NCBI RefSeq assembly: GCF_900112375.1
Contig: NZ_FOLS01000017.1
Coordinates: 62,001-126,000, forward strand
Origin: Pseudomonas citronellolis
GTDB lineage: Bacteria > Pseudomonadota > Gammaproteobacteria > Pseudomonadales > Pseudomonadaceae
Direction of reading: 5' to 3'
Length of the DNA stretch: 64,000 bases
Positions 27,266 through 39,965 of this stretch are shown here, piece by piece (positions within the stretch are counted from its first letter, which is position 1; every line of letters begins with the position of its first letter). The notes under the pieces were generated by a model. That model saw only the letters and a list, made by a program, of their open reading frames with translations, did no database searches and was not told where the DNA came from. Made by a program: the position numbers and the translations under genes.

Positions 27266-28135
27266 ATGAGTTTCGAGCTGTACCCGACCCGGTTGCCTTG
27301 CGGCAACCGGGTTCTTGATTTAGGGCGTACCCATGTCATGGGTATCCTCAACGTCACCCCGGACTCCTTCTCCGACGGCGGCCGCTTCAGCCAGCGCGAC
27401 GTCGCGTTGCGCCACGCCGTCGCGATGGTCGAGGCTGGCGCCAGCCTGATCGATGTGGGCGGCGAGTCGACCCGTCCGGGCGCGCGCCTGGTGTCGCCGA
27501 CCGAGGAGCTGGAGCGCGTGGCGCCGGTGGTGGAAGCCATCGCCCGCGAACTGGACGTGGTGATTTCCGTCGATACCTCGACGCCTGCGGTGATGCGCGA
27601 GACCGCGCGCCTGGGCGCCGGGCTGATCAACGACGTGCGTTCGCTGCAGCGTGACGGCGCGCTGGATGCCGCGGTGGATACCGGCCTGGCCGTGTGCCTG
27701 ATGCACATGCGCGGCGAGCCGAGCAGCATGCAGGACGACCCGCGCTACCCCGACATCCTGGCCGAGGTGCATGGCTTCCTCGCCGAGCGCATCGCCGTCT
27801 GCGAGGCGGCGGGAATCGCGCGCGAGCGCCTGGTGCTGGATCCCGGCTTCGGCTTCGCCAAGACCCAGGCGCATAACCTGGTGTTGTTCCAGCGCATGGA
27901 GCGTCTGCTGGAACTGGGCTGCCCGCTGCTGGTCGGAGTGTCGCGCAAGAGCATGATCGGCCGCGCGCTAGGGCGCGAGGTCGGTGACCGTCTGTATGGC
28001 AGCCTGGCGCTGGCGGCCTTGGCCGTGGCCAAGGGGGCGCGCATCATTCGCGTGCACGACGTTGCCGAAACGGTGGATGTGGTCCGCATGATCGATGCGG
28101 TGGAACAGGCTAAGGAAGAAGGAATGACAGCATGA
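27266..28135 (+). CDS. folP: Dihydropteroate synthase
   Basis: FolP joins 6-hydroxymethyl-dihydropterin pyrophosphate and p-aminobenzoate in folate synthesis and is the sulfonamide target. The 289-residue TIM barrel has signatures [17 protein letters not shown] and [14 protein letters not shown], the conserved DxD strand [14 protein letters not shown], and the C-terminal RVHDV. Within the first codons an ACCCGGTTGCC/GGCAACCGGGT inverted repeat (27288-27312) may fold in the mRNA. Its last codons overlap glmM (ATGA), coupling folate and cell-wall precursor genes as in E. coli ftsH-folP-glmM. Confidence 0.98.
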   Translation: MSFELYPTRLPCGNRVLDLGRTHVMGILNVTPDSFSDGGRFSQRDVALRHAVAMVEAGASLIDVGGESTRPGARLVSPTEELERVAPVVEAIARELDVVISVDTSTPAVMRETARLGAGLINDVRSLQRDGALDAAVDTGLAVCLMHMRGEPSSMQDDPRYPDILAEVHGFLAERIAVCEAAGIARERLVLDPGFGFAKTQAHNLVLFQRMERLLELGCPLLVGVSRKSMIGRALGREVGDRLYGSLALAALAVAKGARIIRVHDVAETVDVVRMIDAVEQAKEEGMTA

Positions 28136-29472
28136 GCAGGAAATATTTCGGTACCGATGGCATCCGTGGCCGCGTCGGCACGCCGCCGATCACGCCGGAC
28201 TTCGTGCTCAAGCTGGGCTGGGCGGTAGGTATGGCTTTCCGCCAGCAGGGCAAGTGCCGCGTGCTGGTCGGCAAGGACACGCGGATTTCCGGCTACATGT
28301 TCGAATCGGCCCTGGAGGCCGGCCTGTCGGCCGCCGGCGCCGACGTGATGCTGCTGGGCCCGATGCCGACCCCCGGCATCGCCTACCTGACGCGCACCTT
28401 CCACGCCGAGGCCGGCATCGTCATCAGCGCCTCGCACAATCCCCACGACGACAACGGCATCAAGTTCTTCTCCGGCCAGGGCACCAAGCTGCCGGACGAC
28501 GTCGAGCTGATGATCGAAGAACTGATCGACACGCCCATGACGGTCGTCGACTCCGCGCGCCTGGGCAAGGTCTCGCGGATCAACGACGCCGCCGGCCGCT
28601 ACATCGAGTTCTGCAAGAGCAGCGTGCCCACCAGCACCGACTTCTCCGGCCTGCGCCTGGTCGTCGACTGCGCCCATGGCGCCACCTACAAGGTCGCGCC
28701 CAGCGTGTTCCGCGAGCTGGGTGCCCAGGTTTCGGTGATCGGCGCGCAGCCCAACGGCCTGAACATCAACGACAACTGCGGTTCCACCCACGTCGCCGCG
28801 TTGCAGGCGGCGGTCATCGCCGAGCAGGCTGACATGGGCATCGCCTTCGACGGCGACGGCGACCGCGTGATGATGGTCGACCATACCGGCGCGGTGGTGG
28901 ACGGCGACGAGATCCTCTTCCTGATCGCCCGTGACATGCAGGAGCGCAACCGCCTGCAGGGCGGCGTGGTCGGCACCCTGATGAGCAACCTGGGCCTGGA
29001 ACTGGCCCTGGCCGACCTGCAGATCCCCTTCACCCGGGCCAAGGTCGGCGACCGCTACGTGATGGCGGAAATGCTCGATCGCGGCTGGCAGTTGGGTGGC
29101 GAGAACTCCGGCCACGTGGTCTGCGCCCAGCACACCACCACCGGCGACGCCATCATCGCCTCGCTGCAGGTGCTGATGGCGCTGAAGAGCCGCGGCCAGA
29201 CCCTCGCCGAGGCGCGCCAGGGCATCCGCAGGTTCCCGCAGGTGCTGATCAACGTGCGCTACCAGGGCAAGGACGTCGATCCCATCGAGCATCCGGCGGT
29301 CAAGGAGGCTTGCGCCCGCGTCACCGAAAGCATGGCTGGCCGTGGTCGCGTGCTGCTGCGCAAGTCCGGCACCGAACCGCTGGTGCGGGTGATGGTCGAG
29401 GGCGACGAAGAGACCCGGGTGCGTGCCTACGCCGAACAGCTGGCGAAGGTCGTAACCGAGGTATGTGCTTGA
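28132..29472 (+). CDS. glmM: Phosphoglucosamine mutase
   Basis: GlmM interconverts glucosamine-6-phosphate and glucosamine-1-phosphate on the way to UDP-GlcNAc for peptidoglycan and LPS. The 446-residue alpha-D-phosphohexomutase starts [10 protein letters not shown] and has the active-site phosphoserine S101 in [12 protein letters not shown], the magnesium loop [11 protein letters not shown] near residue 240, the sugar loop GGENSGH near 325, and the phosphate loop [12 protein letters not shown] near 405. It overlaps folP by four bases. tpiA follows after 65 bases containing a promoter-like sequence. Confidence 0.98.
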   Translation: MSRKYFGTDGIRGRVGTPPITPDFVLKLGWAVGMAFRQQGKCRVLVGKDTRISGYMFESALEAGLSAAGADVMLLGPMPTPGIAYLTRTFHAEAGIVISASHNPHDDNGIKFFSGQGTKLPDDVELMIEELIDTPMTVVDSARLGKVSRINDAAGRYIEFCKSSVPTSTDFSGLRLVVDCAHGATYKVAPSVFRELGAQVSVIGAQPNGLNINDNCGSTHVAALQAAVIAEQADMGIAFDGDGDRVMMVDHTGAVVDGDEILFLIARDMQERNRLQGGVVGTLMSNLGLELALADLQIPFTRAKVGDRYVMAEMLDRGWQLGGENSGHVVCAQHTTTGDAIIASLQVLMALKSRGQTLAEARQGIRRFPQVLINVRYQGKDVDPIEHPAVKEACARVTESMAGRGRVLLRKSGTEPLVRVMVEGDEETRVRAYAEQLAKVVTEVCA

Positions 29473-29478
29473 TTTCTC

Positions 29479-29507
29479 TTGTCAGTCCGATTTTTGTCGA
29501 GTAACAT
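29479..29507 (+). promoter_or_regulatory. Candidate sigma-70 promoter of tpiA
   Basis: TTGTCA (29479-29484), 17 bases, TAACAT (29502-29507), just after the glmM stop and about 30 bases before the tpiA ATG. Confidence 0.6.
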
Positions 29508-29537
29508 CTGCGCCCACTTTGCTCAGCGAGGTACAGC

Positions 29538-30293
29538 ATGCGTCGACCCTTAGTGGCCGGGAACTGGAAAATGCACGGTACCCGCTCCAGTGTTGCGGAG
29601 CTGATCAAAGGCTTGCGACAACTGGCTCTGCCTACAGGTGTCGACGTGGCGGTTCTGCCGCCCTGTCTGTACATCAATCAGGTTCTTCAGGGCCTGGATG
29701 GCAAGGCGGTTGCGGTCGGTGCGCAGAACTGCGCTATCGAGCCGATGCAGGGCGCCCTCACGGGCGAGATTGCTGCCAGCCAGCTGGCCGATGCCGGTTG
29801 TTCCCTGGTTCTGGTGGGGCACTCCGAGCGCCGCCAGGTGCTGGGCGAAAGCGATGGTGTCATCAGTCGCAAGTTCGCCGCGGCGCAATCCTGTGGCCTG
29901 GTTCCTGTGTTGTGCGTGGGCGAGACCCGCGAGCAGCGCGAAGCCGGCAAGACCCTCGAGGTCGTCGGGCGTCAGTTGAGCTCGGTGATAGAAGATTTGG
30001 GCGTCGGGGCTTTCTCCCGCGCCGTAGTGGCTTACGAGCCGGTGTGGGCAATCGGGACGGGGCTTACCGCCTCGCCTGAAGAAGCCCAGGAAGTACATGC
30101 GGCCATCCGTGCGCAATTGGCGGCAGAGAATGCCGAGGTCGCCCGCGGGGTTCGCCTGCTTTACGGCGGTAGCGTCAAGGCAGCGAACGCGGTCGAACTG
30201 TTCGGCATGCCGGACATCGATGGGGGGCTGATTGGTGGTGCCTCCCTGAATGCGGATGAGTTCGGCGCGATCTGTCGCGCCGCGGGAAGCTGA
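29538..30293 (+). CDS. tpiA: Triose-phosphate isomerase
   Basis: TpiA interconverts dihydroxyacetone phosphate and glyceraldehyde-3-phosphate. The 251-residue TIM barrel has GNWKMHG (Asn/Lys at the active site), [11 protein letters not shown] with the electrophilic His, and catalytic Glu in [13 protein letters not shown]. The phosphate-binding [12 protein letters not shown] is near the end. AGCGAGG precedes the ATG. secG starts three bases after the stop; the tpiA-secG pairing is common in gamma-proteobacteria. Confidence 0.98.
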   Translation: MRRPLVAGNWKMHGTRSSVAELIKGLRQLALPTGVDVAVLPPCLYINQVLQGLDGKAVAVGAQNCAIEPMQGALTGEIAASQLADAGCSLVLVGHSERRQVLGESDGVISRKFAAAQSCGLVPVLCVGETREQREAGKTLEVVGRQLSSVIEDLGVGAFSRAVVAYEPVWAIGTGLTASPEEAQEVHAAIRAQLAAENAEVARGVRLLYGGSVKAANAVELFGMPDIDGGLIGGASLNADEFGAICRAAGS

Positions 30294-30295
30294 AG

Positions 30296-30688
30296 ATGCT
30301 GGAAACAGTTGTAATCGTGATTCACCTGCTGATGGCGCTGGGTCTGGTTGTACTGGTCCTGCTTCAGCATGGCAAGGGTGCGGATGCCGGTGCCTCCTTT
30401 GGCGCTGGTGCTTCGGGTACCGTTTTCGGTAGCCAGGGTTCCGCAACCTTCCTCAGTCGTTTTACTGCTGTACTGGCTGCAGTTTTTTTCATTACCAGCT
30501 TGGGTTTAGCGTATTTCGCTAAAGAAAAAGCTGATATGATACGTCACATCGGACTTCCTGATCCGGCAGTGATGGAGCAGAAGCAGGAGAAGGTCCCGGC
30601 AACCTCCGACGTGCCGGCGACCCAGGGGCAGCAACAAGCCCCGGCAGCTGGCAACGGTGACGTTCCGGCAGCTCCTGAGCAGAAGTAA
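30296..30688 (+). CDS. secG: Protein translocase subunit SecG
   Basis: SecG is the small auxiliary subunit of the SecYEG inner-membrane channel. The 130-residue product has two transmembrane segments (residues 3-22 and about 53-71) separated by the conserved loop [15 protein letters not shown] and [15 protein letters not shown]. The C-terminal 50 residues are Pro/Ala/Gln-rich and likely disordered, longer than in some orders but usual in Pseudomonas. It follows tpiA by two bases, and the tRNA-Leu gene begins 13 bases after its stop, probably on the same transcript. Confidence 0.96.
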   Translation: MLETVVIVIHLLMALGLVVLVLLQHGKGADAGASFGAGASGTVFGSQGSATFLSRFTAVLAAVFFITSLGLAYFAKEKADMIRHIGLPDPAVMEQKQEKVPATSDVPATQGQQQAPAAGNGDVPAAPEQK

Positions 30689-30701
30689 GGCAAAGGTTTT
30701 T

Positions 30702-30787
30702 GCCGAGGTGGTGGAATTGGTAGACACGCTACCTTGAGGTGGTAGTGGCCATAGGCTGTAGGGGTTCGAGTCCCCTCCTCGGTACCA
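30702..30787 (+). tRNA. tRNA-Leu(GAG)
   Basis: This is a class II tRNA with CCA encoded. The acceptor GCCGAGG pairs with CCTCGGT (one G-U at the end). The anticodon arm CTACC-TTGAGGT-GGTAG places GAG at 34-36. A long variable arm follows, then the T-arm AGGGGTTCGAGTCCCCT. It lies directly after secG and before a terminator. Confidence 0.97.
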
Positions 30788-30793
30788 TATACG

Positions 30794-30813
30794 AAGCCCC
30801 GCATGCGGGGCTT
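30794..30813 (+). terminator. Terminator after tRNA-Leu
   Basis: AAGCCCCGCATGCGGGGCTT followed by TCGTTT. This is a short GC-rich stem with an interrupted T-run. Confidence 0.8.
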
Positions 30814-30831
30814 TCGTTTCCGGTGCGTCGG

Positions 30832-30860
30832 TTGACCTGGATAGGGTGTAACCGTATAAT
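30832..30860 (+). promoter_or_regulatory. Strong promoter of initiator tRNA
   Basis: TTGACC (30832-30837), 17 bases, TATAAT (30855-30860). The tRNA starts 17 bases after the -10, which fits a short 5' extension removed by RNase P. Confidence 0.85.
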
Positions 30861-30876
30861 TTCGCACCAGCTTTGA

Positions 30877-30953
<77 letters not shown>

Positions 30954-30963
30954 GTTATGGCAG

Positions 30964-30985
30964 AGCCCCTTTTCAGGGGCTTTTT
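30964..30985 (+). terminator. Terminator after initiator tRNA
   Basis: AGCCCC-TTTTCA-GGGGCTTTTT, ten bases after the tRNA end. The stem is short (6 bp), so readthrough into rimP is plausible. Confidence 0.75.
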
Positions 30986-31031
30986 GCTAGCTGGACAGTC
31001 CGCGCCGCCGTTGCTGGGCGGCCCTTTAGGG

Positions 31032-31052
31032 ATGGGCGTTTCGCCCATTTTT
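31032..31052 (+). terminator. Second terminator-like hairpin in the rimP leader
   Basis: ATGGGCG-TTT-CGCCCAT runs into five T (31048-31052), 29 bases before the rimP GTG. It may attenuate the rimP-nusA-infB operon; NusA autoregulates its operon in E. coli. Confidence 0.65.
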
Positions 31053-31081
31053 CGTTTCTACGGCATACGCGAGGCGATCAG

Positions 31082-31540
31082 GTGTCGAGCAAGCTAGAAC
31101 AGTTGCAGGCCTTGCTGGCCCCTGTGGTAGAGGCGCTCGGCTACGAGTGCTGGGGCCTCGAGTTCCTGTCCCAGGGACGTCATTCCCTGCTGAGGGTTTA
31201 TATCGACAAGGCCGACGGCATCCTGATCGAGGACTGCGAGACGGTCAGTCGTCAGGTCAGCGGCGTGCTCGACGTCGAGGACCCGATCAGCGGCGAATAC
31301 ACCTTGGAAGTTTCCTCCCCGGGTATGGACCGCCCGCTGTTCACCCTCGAGCAGTTCGCCCGCTACGTTGGCGAGCAAGTGAAGATCAAGTTGCGCGTGC
31401 CCTTCGAGCGACGCCGCAACTTCCAGGGCGTCCTCCGCGGTGTGGAGGAGCAGGACGTGGTGGTCCTGGTGGATGACCATGAATACCTGCTGCCGATCGA
31501 TTCGATCGATAAGGCCAACATCATTCCCCGATTTGAGTGA
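31082..31540 (+). CDS. rimP: Ribosome maturation factor RimP
   Basis: RimP assists assembly of the 30S subunit. The 152-residue protein has the N-terminal RimP domain ([54 protein letters not shown]) and the C-terminal SH3-like barrel ([37 protein letters not shown]). The start is GTG at 31082. It opens the operon rimP-nusA-infB-rbfA-truB-rpsO-pnp, whose order is conserved across gamma-proteobacteria. Two hairpins with T-runs lie between the initiator tRNA and this gene. Confidence 0.97.
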   Translation: MSSKLEQLQALLAPVVEALGYECWGLEFLSQGRHSLLRVYIDKADGILIEDCETVSRQVSGVLDVEDPISGEYTLEVSSPGMDRPLFTLEQFARYVGEQVKIKLRVPFERRRNFQGVLRGVEEQDVVVLVDDHEYLLPIDSIDKANIIPRFE

Positions 31541-31586
31541 GCCGCGGATCAAGCGGATTCCAATGGATTGAAAGGCGAGGCGTACG

Positions 31587-33068
31587 ATGAGCAAAGAAGT
31601 ACTGCTGGTTGTTGAGTCGGTATCCAACGAGAAGGGTGTACCGCCCGGCGTGATTTTCGAGGCGTTGGAACTGGCTCTGGCGACCGCCACCAAGAAGCGT
31701 TTCGAGGACGAGGTCGACCTGCGCGTGCAGATCAACCGCACCAACGGCAACTACGACACCTTCCGTCGCTGGACCGTGGTCGAGGACGAAGACTACTCCA
31801 ACCCGGCCGCCGAGCTGACCGTCGAAGACGTGCAGGAAAGCCATCCGGGCACCAAGGCCGGCGACGTCATCGAAGAGAAGATCGAGTCCATCGAGTTCGG
31901 CCGCATCGCCGCCCAGACCGCTAAGCAGGTCATCGTGCAGAAGGTCCGCGAGGCCGAGCGCGCCCAGGTGGTCGACGCCTACCGCGAGAAGGTCGGCGAG
32001 ATCATCTCCGGCACCGTCAAGAAGGTCACCCGCGACAACGTCATCGTCGACCTGGGCAACAACGCCGAAGCGCTGCTGGCCCGCGACCAGATCATCCCGC
32101 GCGAGACCTTCCGCGTCGGCACCCGCGTGCGTGCCCTGCTCAAGGAAATCCGCAGCGAGAACCGCGGCCCGCAACTGGTCCTCTCGCGCACCGCGCCGGA
32201 GATGCTGGTCGAACTGTTCCGCATCGAAGTGCCGGAAATCGCCGAGCAGCTGATCGATGTCATGGCCGCTGCCCGTGACCCGGGCTCGCGCGCCAAGATC
32301 GCGGTCCGCTCCAAGGACAAGCGCATCGACCCGCAGGGCGCCTGCATCGGCATGCGCGGTTCGCGCGTCCAGGCCGTGTCCGGCGAGCTGGGCGGCGAGC
32401 GCGTGGACATCGTCCTGTGGGACGACAACCCTGCGCAGTTCGTCATCAACGCCATGGCTCCGGCCGAAGTGGCAGCCATCATCGTCGACGAAGATACCCA
32501 CACCATGGATATCGCCGTCGCCGAGGACAACCTGGCCCAGGCCATCGGCCGCAGCGGCCAGAACGTCCGCCTGGCCAGCCAACTGACCGGCTGGACGCTG
32601 AACGTGATGACCGAGGCCGACATCCAGGCCAAGCAGCAGGCCGAGACCGGCGACATCCTGCAGCGCTTCGTCGACGAGCTGGATGTCGACGAGGAACTGG
32701 CCCAGGTGCTGGTCGAGGAAGGCTTCACCACCCTGGAAGAAATCGCCTACGTACCGATGGAAGAGATGCTCAACATCGACGGCTTTGACGAAGACATCGT
32801 CAACGAGCTGCGCTCGCGCGCCAAGGACCGTCTGTTGACCAAAGCCATCGCGACCGAGGAAAAACTTGCCGACGCGCAACCGGCCGAAGACCTGCTCAGC
32901 CTCGATGGCATGACCAAAGAGCTGGCCTTGGACCTGGTGCTGCGTGGCGTAACCACCCGTGAAGATCTTGCCGAGCAGTCTATCGACGACCTGCTCGACA
33001 TCGACGGCATGGACGAAGAGCGTGCCGGCAAGTTGATCATGGCCGCCCGGGCCCATTGGTTCGAGTAA
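31587..33068 (+). CDS. nusA: Transcription termination/antitermination factor NusA
   Basis: NusA binds RNA polymerase and modulates pausing, termination and antitermination. The 493-residue product has the N-terminal polymerase-binding domain (1-125), the S1 domain ([22 protein letters not shown], about 135-200), two KH domains ([21 protein letters not shown] and [18 protein letters not shown]), and two C-terminal acidic AR repeats ([20 protein letters not shown] and [19 protein letters not shown]) that are typical of gamma-proteobacteria. GAGGCG precedes the ATG. infB starts 27 bases after the stop. Confidence 0.98.
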   Translation: MSKEVLLVVESVSNEKGVPPGVIFEALELALATATKKRFEDEVDLRVQINRTNGNYDTFRRWTVVEDEDYSNPAAELTVEDVQESHPGTKAGDVIEEKIESIEFGRIAAQTAKQVIVQKVREAERAQVVDAYREKVGEIISGTVKKVTRDNVIVDLGNNAEALLARDQIIPRETFRVGTRVRALLKEIRSENRGPQLVLSRTAPEMLVELFRIEVPEIAEQLIDVMAAARDPGSRAKIAVRSKDKRIDPQGACIGMRGSRVQAVSGELGGERVDIVLWDDNPAQFVINAMAPAEVAAIIVDEDTHTMDIAVAEDNLAQAIGRSGQNVRLASQLTGWTLNVMTEADIQAKQQAETGDILQRFVDELDVDEELAQVLVEEGFTTLEEIAYVPMEEMLNIDGFDEDIVNELRSRAKDRLLTKAIATEEKLADAQPAEDLLSLDGMTKELALDLVLRGVTTREDLAEQSIDDLLDIDGMDEERAGKLIMAARAHWFE

Positions 33069-33095
33069 GCATTCGCGGCCTGAGGAGAGAAATGC

Positions 33096-35624
<2,529 letters not shown>

Positions 35625-35646
35625 GGGCCGACGAGCGTAAACGCAG

Positions 35647-35678
35647 CGCCCGGGTCAGCCTTGCTGATCCGGGCGTTT
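35647..35678 (+). terminator. Terminator-like hairpin between infB and rbfA
   Basis: CGCCCGGGTCAGC and GCTGATCCGGGCG form a 13-bp stem (one G-T) with a 3-base loop, followed by only TTT. It probably causes partial termination or acts as a processing site inside the operon. Confidence 0.65.
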
Positions 35679-35727
35679 GCCGCTTATTCGTCCGGTGCCC
35701 ATGGGCCACCGGAAGCAGGTTAGGAAA

Positions 35728-36117
35728 ATGGCAAAAGAGTACAGCCGTACCCAACGTATCGGCGATCAGATGCAGCGCGAACTGGCGCTGCTGATCCAGC
35801 GCGAGGTCAAGGACCCGCGCCTGGGCCTGGTGACCATCACTGGCGTCGACGTGGCGCGCGACCTGTCCCACGCCAAGGTGTTCATCACCGTGATGGGGCA
35901 GGACGACAACGCCGAGCTGATCAAGCAGAACGTCTCGATCCTCAACGACGCTGCCGGCTTCCTGCGCATGCACCTGGGCAAGGCGATGAAGCTGCGCACT
36001 GTGCCGCAGCTGCATTTCAGCTATGACGCCAGCATCCGCCGCGGTGCCGAGCTGTCGGCGCTGATCGAGCGGGCGGTGGCGGAAGACCGTCGTCACGGTG
36101 GCGGTTCCGAGGAGTAA
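35728..36117 (+). CDS. rbfA: Ribosome-binding factor A
   Basis: RbfA binds 30S precursors and helps mature the 5' end of 16S rRNA, with a role in cold adaptation. The 129-residue KH-like protein has [20 protein letters not shown] at the start, [26 protein letters not shown], and the [18 protein letters not shown] end. I chose the ATG at 35728 with TAGGAAA upstream; in-frame starts from 35677 lie in the hairpin region. The tail is rich in Arg, His and Gly. truB begins three bases after the stop. Confidence 0.97.
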   Translation: MAKEYSRTQRIGDQMQRELALLIQREVKDPRLGLVTITGVDVARDLSHAKVFITVMGQDDNAELIKQNVSILNDAAGFLRMHLGKAMKLRTVPQLHFSYDASIRRGAELSALIERAVAEDRRHGGGSEE

Positions 36118-36120
36118 GGC

Positions 36121-37035
36121 GTGGCCCAGGTGAAACGTATCCGCCGTGCGGTCAACGGCGTGCTGGTGCTCGACAAGCCGCGCGGCATGAGCTCCAACCA
36201 GGCCCTGCAGAAGGTGCGCTGGCTGCTCAATGCGGAAAAGGCCGGGCACACCGGCAGCCTCGACCCCCTGGCCACCGGCGTGCTGCCGCTGTGCTTCGGC
36301 GAGGCCACCAAGTTCTCCCAGTACCTGCTGGATGCCGACAAGGGCTACGAGACCGTGGCCCAGCTCGGCGTCACCACCACCACCGGCGACGCCGAGGGCG
36401 AAGTGCTCGAGGAACGCCAGGTGACCGTCGGTCGGGAGGCCCTGGAGGCCGTGCTGCCGCGTTTCCGTGGCGAAATAGAGCAGGTGCCGCCGATGTATTC
36501 GGCACTGAAGAAGGATGGCCAGCCGCTGTACAAGCTGGCCCGTGCAGGAGAGGTAGTGGAGCGCGAGGCGCGTTCTGTTACTATTGCGCGCCTGGAACTG
36601 CTGGCCTTCGAGGCGCCCTGCGCCACCCTGGCCGTTTCCTGCAGCAAGGGCACCTACATCCGCACCCTGGTCGAGGACATCGGCCGCGAGCTGGACTGCG
36701 GTGCCCACGTGGCCGCGCTGCGGCGTACCCAGGCGGGGCCCTTCGGCCTGGCCCAGGCGGTGACGCTGGAGGAACTGGTGCAGGCCCATGCCGAGGGCGG
36801 CAACGAGGCCCTCGACCGCTTCCTGCTGCCGGTGGACGCCGGCCTGGAGCACTGGCCGCTGCTGCAGTTGTCCGAGCACAGCGCCTACTACTGGCTGCAC
36901 GGGCAGCCGGTGCGGGCACCCGAGGCACCGAAGTTCGGCATGCTGCGGGTACAGGATCACGAGGGTCGCTTCATCGGTATCGGTGAAGTGACCGACGACG
37001 GGCGCATCGCGCCGCGTCGACTGATTCGGTCGTAA
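36121..37035 (+). CDS. truB: tRNA pseudouridine-55 synthase TruB
   Basis: TruB converts U55 to pseudouridine in the T-loop of nearly all tRNAs and also helps fold them. The 304-residue product has the catalytic segment [15 protein letters not shown] with Asp48, the [19 protein letters not shown] strand, [23 protein letters not shown], and [17 protein letters not shown]-terminal PUA-like domain occupies the last 60 residues. The start is GTG at 36121, so rbfA and truB are nearly contiguous. rpsO follows after 99 bases. Confidence 0.97.
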   Translation: MAQVKRIRRAVNGVLVLDKPRGMSSNQALQKVRWLLNAEKAGHTGSLDPLATGVLPLCFGEATKFSQYLLDADKGYETVAQLGVTTTTGDAEGEVLEERQVTVGREALEAVLPRFRGEIEQVPPMYSALKKDGQPLYKLARAGEVVEREARSVTIARLELLAFEAPCATLAVSCSKGTYIRTLVEDIGRELDCGAHVAALRRTQAGPFGLAQAVTLEELVQAHAEGGNEALDRFLLPVDAGLEHWPLLQLSEHSAYYWLHGQPVRAPEAPKFGMLRVQDHEGRFIGIGEVTDDGRIAPRRLIRS

Positions 37036-37134
37036 GGCCGGAAACCCGAGGGTGGCTGTCAACAGGCACGGTCACACCTCCTTTATGAACACAGGGAAAA
37101 GTCCCTGGCCTGTTACCTCAGAGGAAAGCCCATC

Positions 37135-37404
37135 ATGGCACTGAGCGTCCAAGAGAAAGCCCAGATCGTAAACGAGTACAAGCAAGCTGAAGGCGACACC
37201 GGTTCCCCGGAAGTGCAGGTTGCACTGCTGTCCGCCAACATCAACAAGCTGCAGGACCACTTCAAGGCCAACGGCAAAGACCACCACTCCCGTCGTGGCC
37301 TGATCCGCATGGTCAACCAGCGCCGCAAGCTGCTGGACTACCTGAAGAACAAGGACACCGCTCGTTACAGCGCCCTGATCGGTCGCCTGGGCCTGCGTCG
37401 CTAA
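37135..37404 (+). CDS. rpsO: 30S ribosomal protein S15
   Basis: S15 is a primary 16S rRNA-binding protein of the 30S platform. The 89-residue product has the full family sequence, including [20 protein letters not shown] and the RNA-binding [21 protein letters not shown]. In E. coli S15 represses its own translation through a pseudoknot in the leader; a 99-base leader is present here but I could not confirm a pseudoknot. A long imperfect inverted repeat separates it from pnp. Confidence 0.99.
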   Translation: MALSVQEKAQIVNEYKQAEGDTGSPEVQVALLSANINKLQDHFKANGKDHHSRRGLIRMVNQRRKLLDYLKNKDTARYSALIGRLGLRR

Positions 37405-37416
37405 GACGGCAAGCCT

Positions 37417-37489
37417 GAAGTGGGAAGCTGGGAGTCTGGGGTCGACGGTCGGTGCAAACCGGCCGTTGGCTTCGGGCTCCCGGCTTCTC
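37417..37489. repeat. Imperfect inverted repeat in the rpsO-pnp spacer
   Basis: The left arm GGGAAGCTGGGAGTCTGG and the right arm around GGCTCCCGGCTTCTCGCTTTT pair over about 20 positions with G-U pairs. It belongs to the same AAGCT-type family as 17014-17095. In E. coli this spacer holds an RNase III hairpin used for pnp autoregulation. Confidence 0.65.
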
Positions 37490-37571
37490 GCTTTTTAGGG
37501 AATGTCATCGGGTCCGACTCCCGGCATTTCCACGATTTCCCCCAAGGCAACTAAGTGAAGGTAAAGACACC

Positions 37572-39677
37572 GTGAACCCGGTAACCAAGAAATTCCAGTT
37601 CGGTCAATCGACCGTAACCCTCGAAACCGGCCGCATCGCGCGCCAGGCCACCGGCGCCGTGCTGGTCACCATGGACGACGTCACCGTGCTGGTCACCGTC
37701 GTCGGTGCCAAGCAGGCCGACCCGAACAAGGGCTTCTTCCCGCTCTCCGTCCACTACCAGGAAAAGACCTACGCAGCCGGCCGCATCCCCGGTGGCTTCT
37801 TCAAGCGTGAAGGCCGTCCTTCGGAGAAGGAAACCCTGACCTCGCGCCTGATCGACCGTCCGATCCGCCCGCTGTTCCCCGAAGGCTTCATGAACGAAGT
37901 GCAGGTCGTCTGCACCGTCGTCTCCACCAACAAGAAGTCCGATCCGGACATCGCCGCCATGATCGGCACCTCCGCCGCCCTGGCGATCTCCGGCATTCCC
38001 TTCGCCGGCCCGATCGGCGCCGCCCGCGTGGGCTTCCACCCGGAAGTCGGCTACATCCTCAACCCGACCTACGAGCAACTGCAGAGCTCCAGCCTCGACA
38101 TGGTCGTGGCCGGCACCTCCGACGCCGTGCTGATGGTCGAATCCGAAGCCGACGAGCTGACCGAAGACCAGATGCTGGGCGCCGTGCTGTACGCCCATGA
38201 AGAATTCCAGGCCGTCATCCGCGCCGTCGCCGAGCTGGCCACCGAAGCCGGCAAGCCGACCTGGAACTGGAGCGCCCCGGCCGAGAACACCACCCTGGTC
38301 AACGCGATCAAGGCCGAGTTCGGCGCCGCCATCTCCGACGCCTACACCATCACCGTCAAGCAGGATCGCTACGCGGCCCTGGACGCCCTGCGCGAAGAGA
38401 TCGTCGCCAAATTCGCCGGCGAAGGCGAAGGCCAGTTCCCGGCCGGCGAAGTCAAGGACGTGTTCGGCCTGCTGGAATACCGCACCGTTCGCGAGAACAT
38501 CGTCAACGGCAAGCCGCGTATCGATGGCCGCGACACCCGCACCGTGCGCCCGCTGAAGATCGAAGTCGGCGTGCTCGGCAAGACCCACGGCTCGGCCCTG
38601 TTCACCCGTGGCGAAACCCAGGCCCTGGTGGTCGCCACCCTCGGCACCGCCCGCGATGCGCAGCTGCTCGACACCCTCGAAGGCGAGCGCAAGGACCCCT
38701 TCATGCTGCACTACAACTTCCCGCCGTTCTCGGTGGGCGAGTGCGGCCGCATGGGCAGCCCGGGCCGTCGCGAAATCGGCCACGGCCGCCTGGCCCGTCG
38801 CGGCGTCGCCGCCATGCTGCCGTCGCAGGACGCGTTCCCCTACACCATCCGCGTGGTTTCCGAGATCACCGAATCCAACGGCTCCAGCTCCATGGCTTCG
38901 GTGTGCGGCGCCTCCCTGGCGCTGATGGACGCCGGTGTGCCGGTCAAGGCGCCGGTGGCCGGTATCGCCATGGGCCTGGTCAAGGAAGGTGACAAGTTCG
39001 CCGTCCTGACCGATATCCTGGGTGACGAAGACCACCTGGGCGACATGGACTTCAAGGTCGCCGGTACCGACAAGGGCGTCACCGCCCTGCAGATGGACAT
39101 CAAGATCAACGGCATCACCGAAGAGATCATGGAGATCGCCCTGGAGCAGGCCCTGGAAGCGCGCCTGAACATCCTCGGCCAGATGAACCAGGTCATCGCC
39201 CAGCCGCGCGCCGAGCTGTCGGAAAACGCCCCGACCATGCTGATGATGAAGATCGATCCGGACAAGATCCGCGACGTCATCGGCAAGGGCGGCGCCACCA
39301 TCCGCGGCATCTGCGAAGAGACCAAGGCCTCGATCGACATCGAGGACGATGGCAGCGTGAAGATCTACGGCGAAACCAAGGAAGCTGCCGAGGCCGCCAA
39401 GCAGCGCGTCCTGGGCATCACCGCGGAAGCCGAGATCGGCAAGATCTACGTCGGCAAGGTCGAGCGCATCGTCGACTTCGGCGCCTTCGTCAACATCCTG
39501 CCGGGCAAGGACGGTCTGGTGCACATTTCGCAGATCAGCGACAAGCGCATCGACAAGGTCACCGACGTGCTCAAGGAAGGCGAGGAAGTCAAGGTCCTGG
39601 TTCTGGACGTCGACAACCGCGGCCGCATCAAGCTGTCGATTAAAGATGTAGCAGCTGCCGAAGCCTCCGGCGTCTAA
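37572..39677 (+). CDS. pnp: Polynucleotide phosphorylase
   Basis: PNPase degrades RNA 3' to 5' with phosphate and is a degradosome component. The 701-residue product has two RNase PH domains (residues 10-220 and 310-540, the second with [23 protein letters not shown] and [17 protein letters not shown]), a linker helical domain, KH ([17 protein letters not shown], about 555-610) and S1 ([20 protein letters not shown], about 620-690). The start is GTG at 37572 with GAAGGTAAAG upstream; the frame opens at 37452 inside the inverted repeat. Autoregulation through the leader hairpin is plausible by analogy with E. coli. Confidence 0.98.
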   Translation: MNPVTKKFQFGQSTVTLETGRIARQATGAVLVTMDDVTVLVTVVGAKQADPNKGFFPLSVHYQEKTYAAGRIPGGFFKREGRPSEKETLTSRLIDRPIRPLFPEGFMNEVQVVCTVVSTNKKSDPDIAAMIGTSAALAISGIPFAGPIGAARVGFHPEVGYILNPTYEQLQSSSLDMVVAGTSDAVLMVESEADELTEDQMLGAVLYAHEEFQAVIRAVAELATEAGKPTWNWSAPAENTTLVNAIKAEFGAAISDAYTITVKQDRYAALDALREEIVAKFAGEGEGQFPAGEVKDVFGLLEYRTVRENIVNGKPRIDGRDTRTVRPLKIEVGVLGKTHGSALFTRGETQALVVATLGTARDAQLLDTLEGERKDPFMLHYNFPPFSVGECGRMGSPGRREIGHGRLARRGVAAMLPSQDAFPYTIRVVSEITESNGSSSMASVCGASLALMDAGVPVKAPVAGIAMGLVKEGDKFAVLTDILGDEDHLGDMDFKVAGTDKGVTALQMDIKINGITEEIMEIALEQALEARLNILGQMNQVIAQPRAELSENAPTMLMMKIDPDKIRDVIGKGGATIRGICEETKASIDIEDDGSVKIYGETKEAAEAAKQRVLGITAEAEIGKIYVGKVERIVDFGAFVNILPGKDGLVHISQISDKRIDKVTDVLKEGEEVKVLVLDVDNRGRIKLSIKDVAAAEASGV

Positions 39678-39872
39678 GAACCTGCCCACGATCTGCTGCG
39701 CGTCGGCATAACTGCGTTAAAAACAGGCGAGTGATGCTCATTTAGTGGACTAAACTGCGCTCCCTCGCCTGTTTGACTCGCTGCGCTCGCCCTTCGGGCC
39801 AGCCTTCGGCTGTTACTCCCGTTGGTCGTTGCGCCTTGTTCTGCTCTAGCTCGCGAGATCGTGAACAGGTTC
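39678..39872. repeat. 195-bp element with inverted termini after pnp
   Basis: The ends GAACCTGCCCACGATCT (39678-39694) and AGATCGTGAACAGGTTC (39856-39872) are inverted with one mismatch. Inside is a second long inverted repeat, AAACAGGCGAG...CTCGCCTGTTT (about 39721-39773), and a TCGCTGCGCTCGCCCTTCGGGC stretch. No ORF is credible. It resembles a MITE-like mobile repeat inserted between pnp and its terminator. Confidence 0.65.
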
Positions 39873-39889
39873 TAAGCGGTAGCAAAATG

Positions 39890-39920
39890 AAAGAGGGCCC
39901 CTTGCGGGCCCTCTTTTTTT
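39890..39920 (+). terminator. Strong terminator of the rimP-pnp operon
   Basis: AAAGAGGGCCC-CTTGC-GGGCCCTCTTTTTTT has an 11-bp stem and a seven-T run. It lies after the 195-bp element, so the element is transcribed with pnp. Confidence 0.93.
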
Positions 39921-39965
39921 GCCTGGAAAATGGCGCCTCGCCAGCATGCAAGGACAGCCAGGCCG

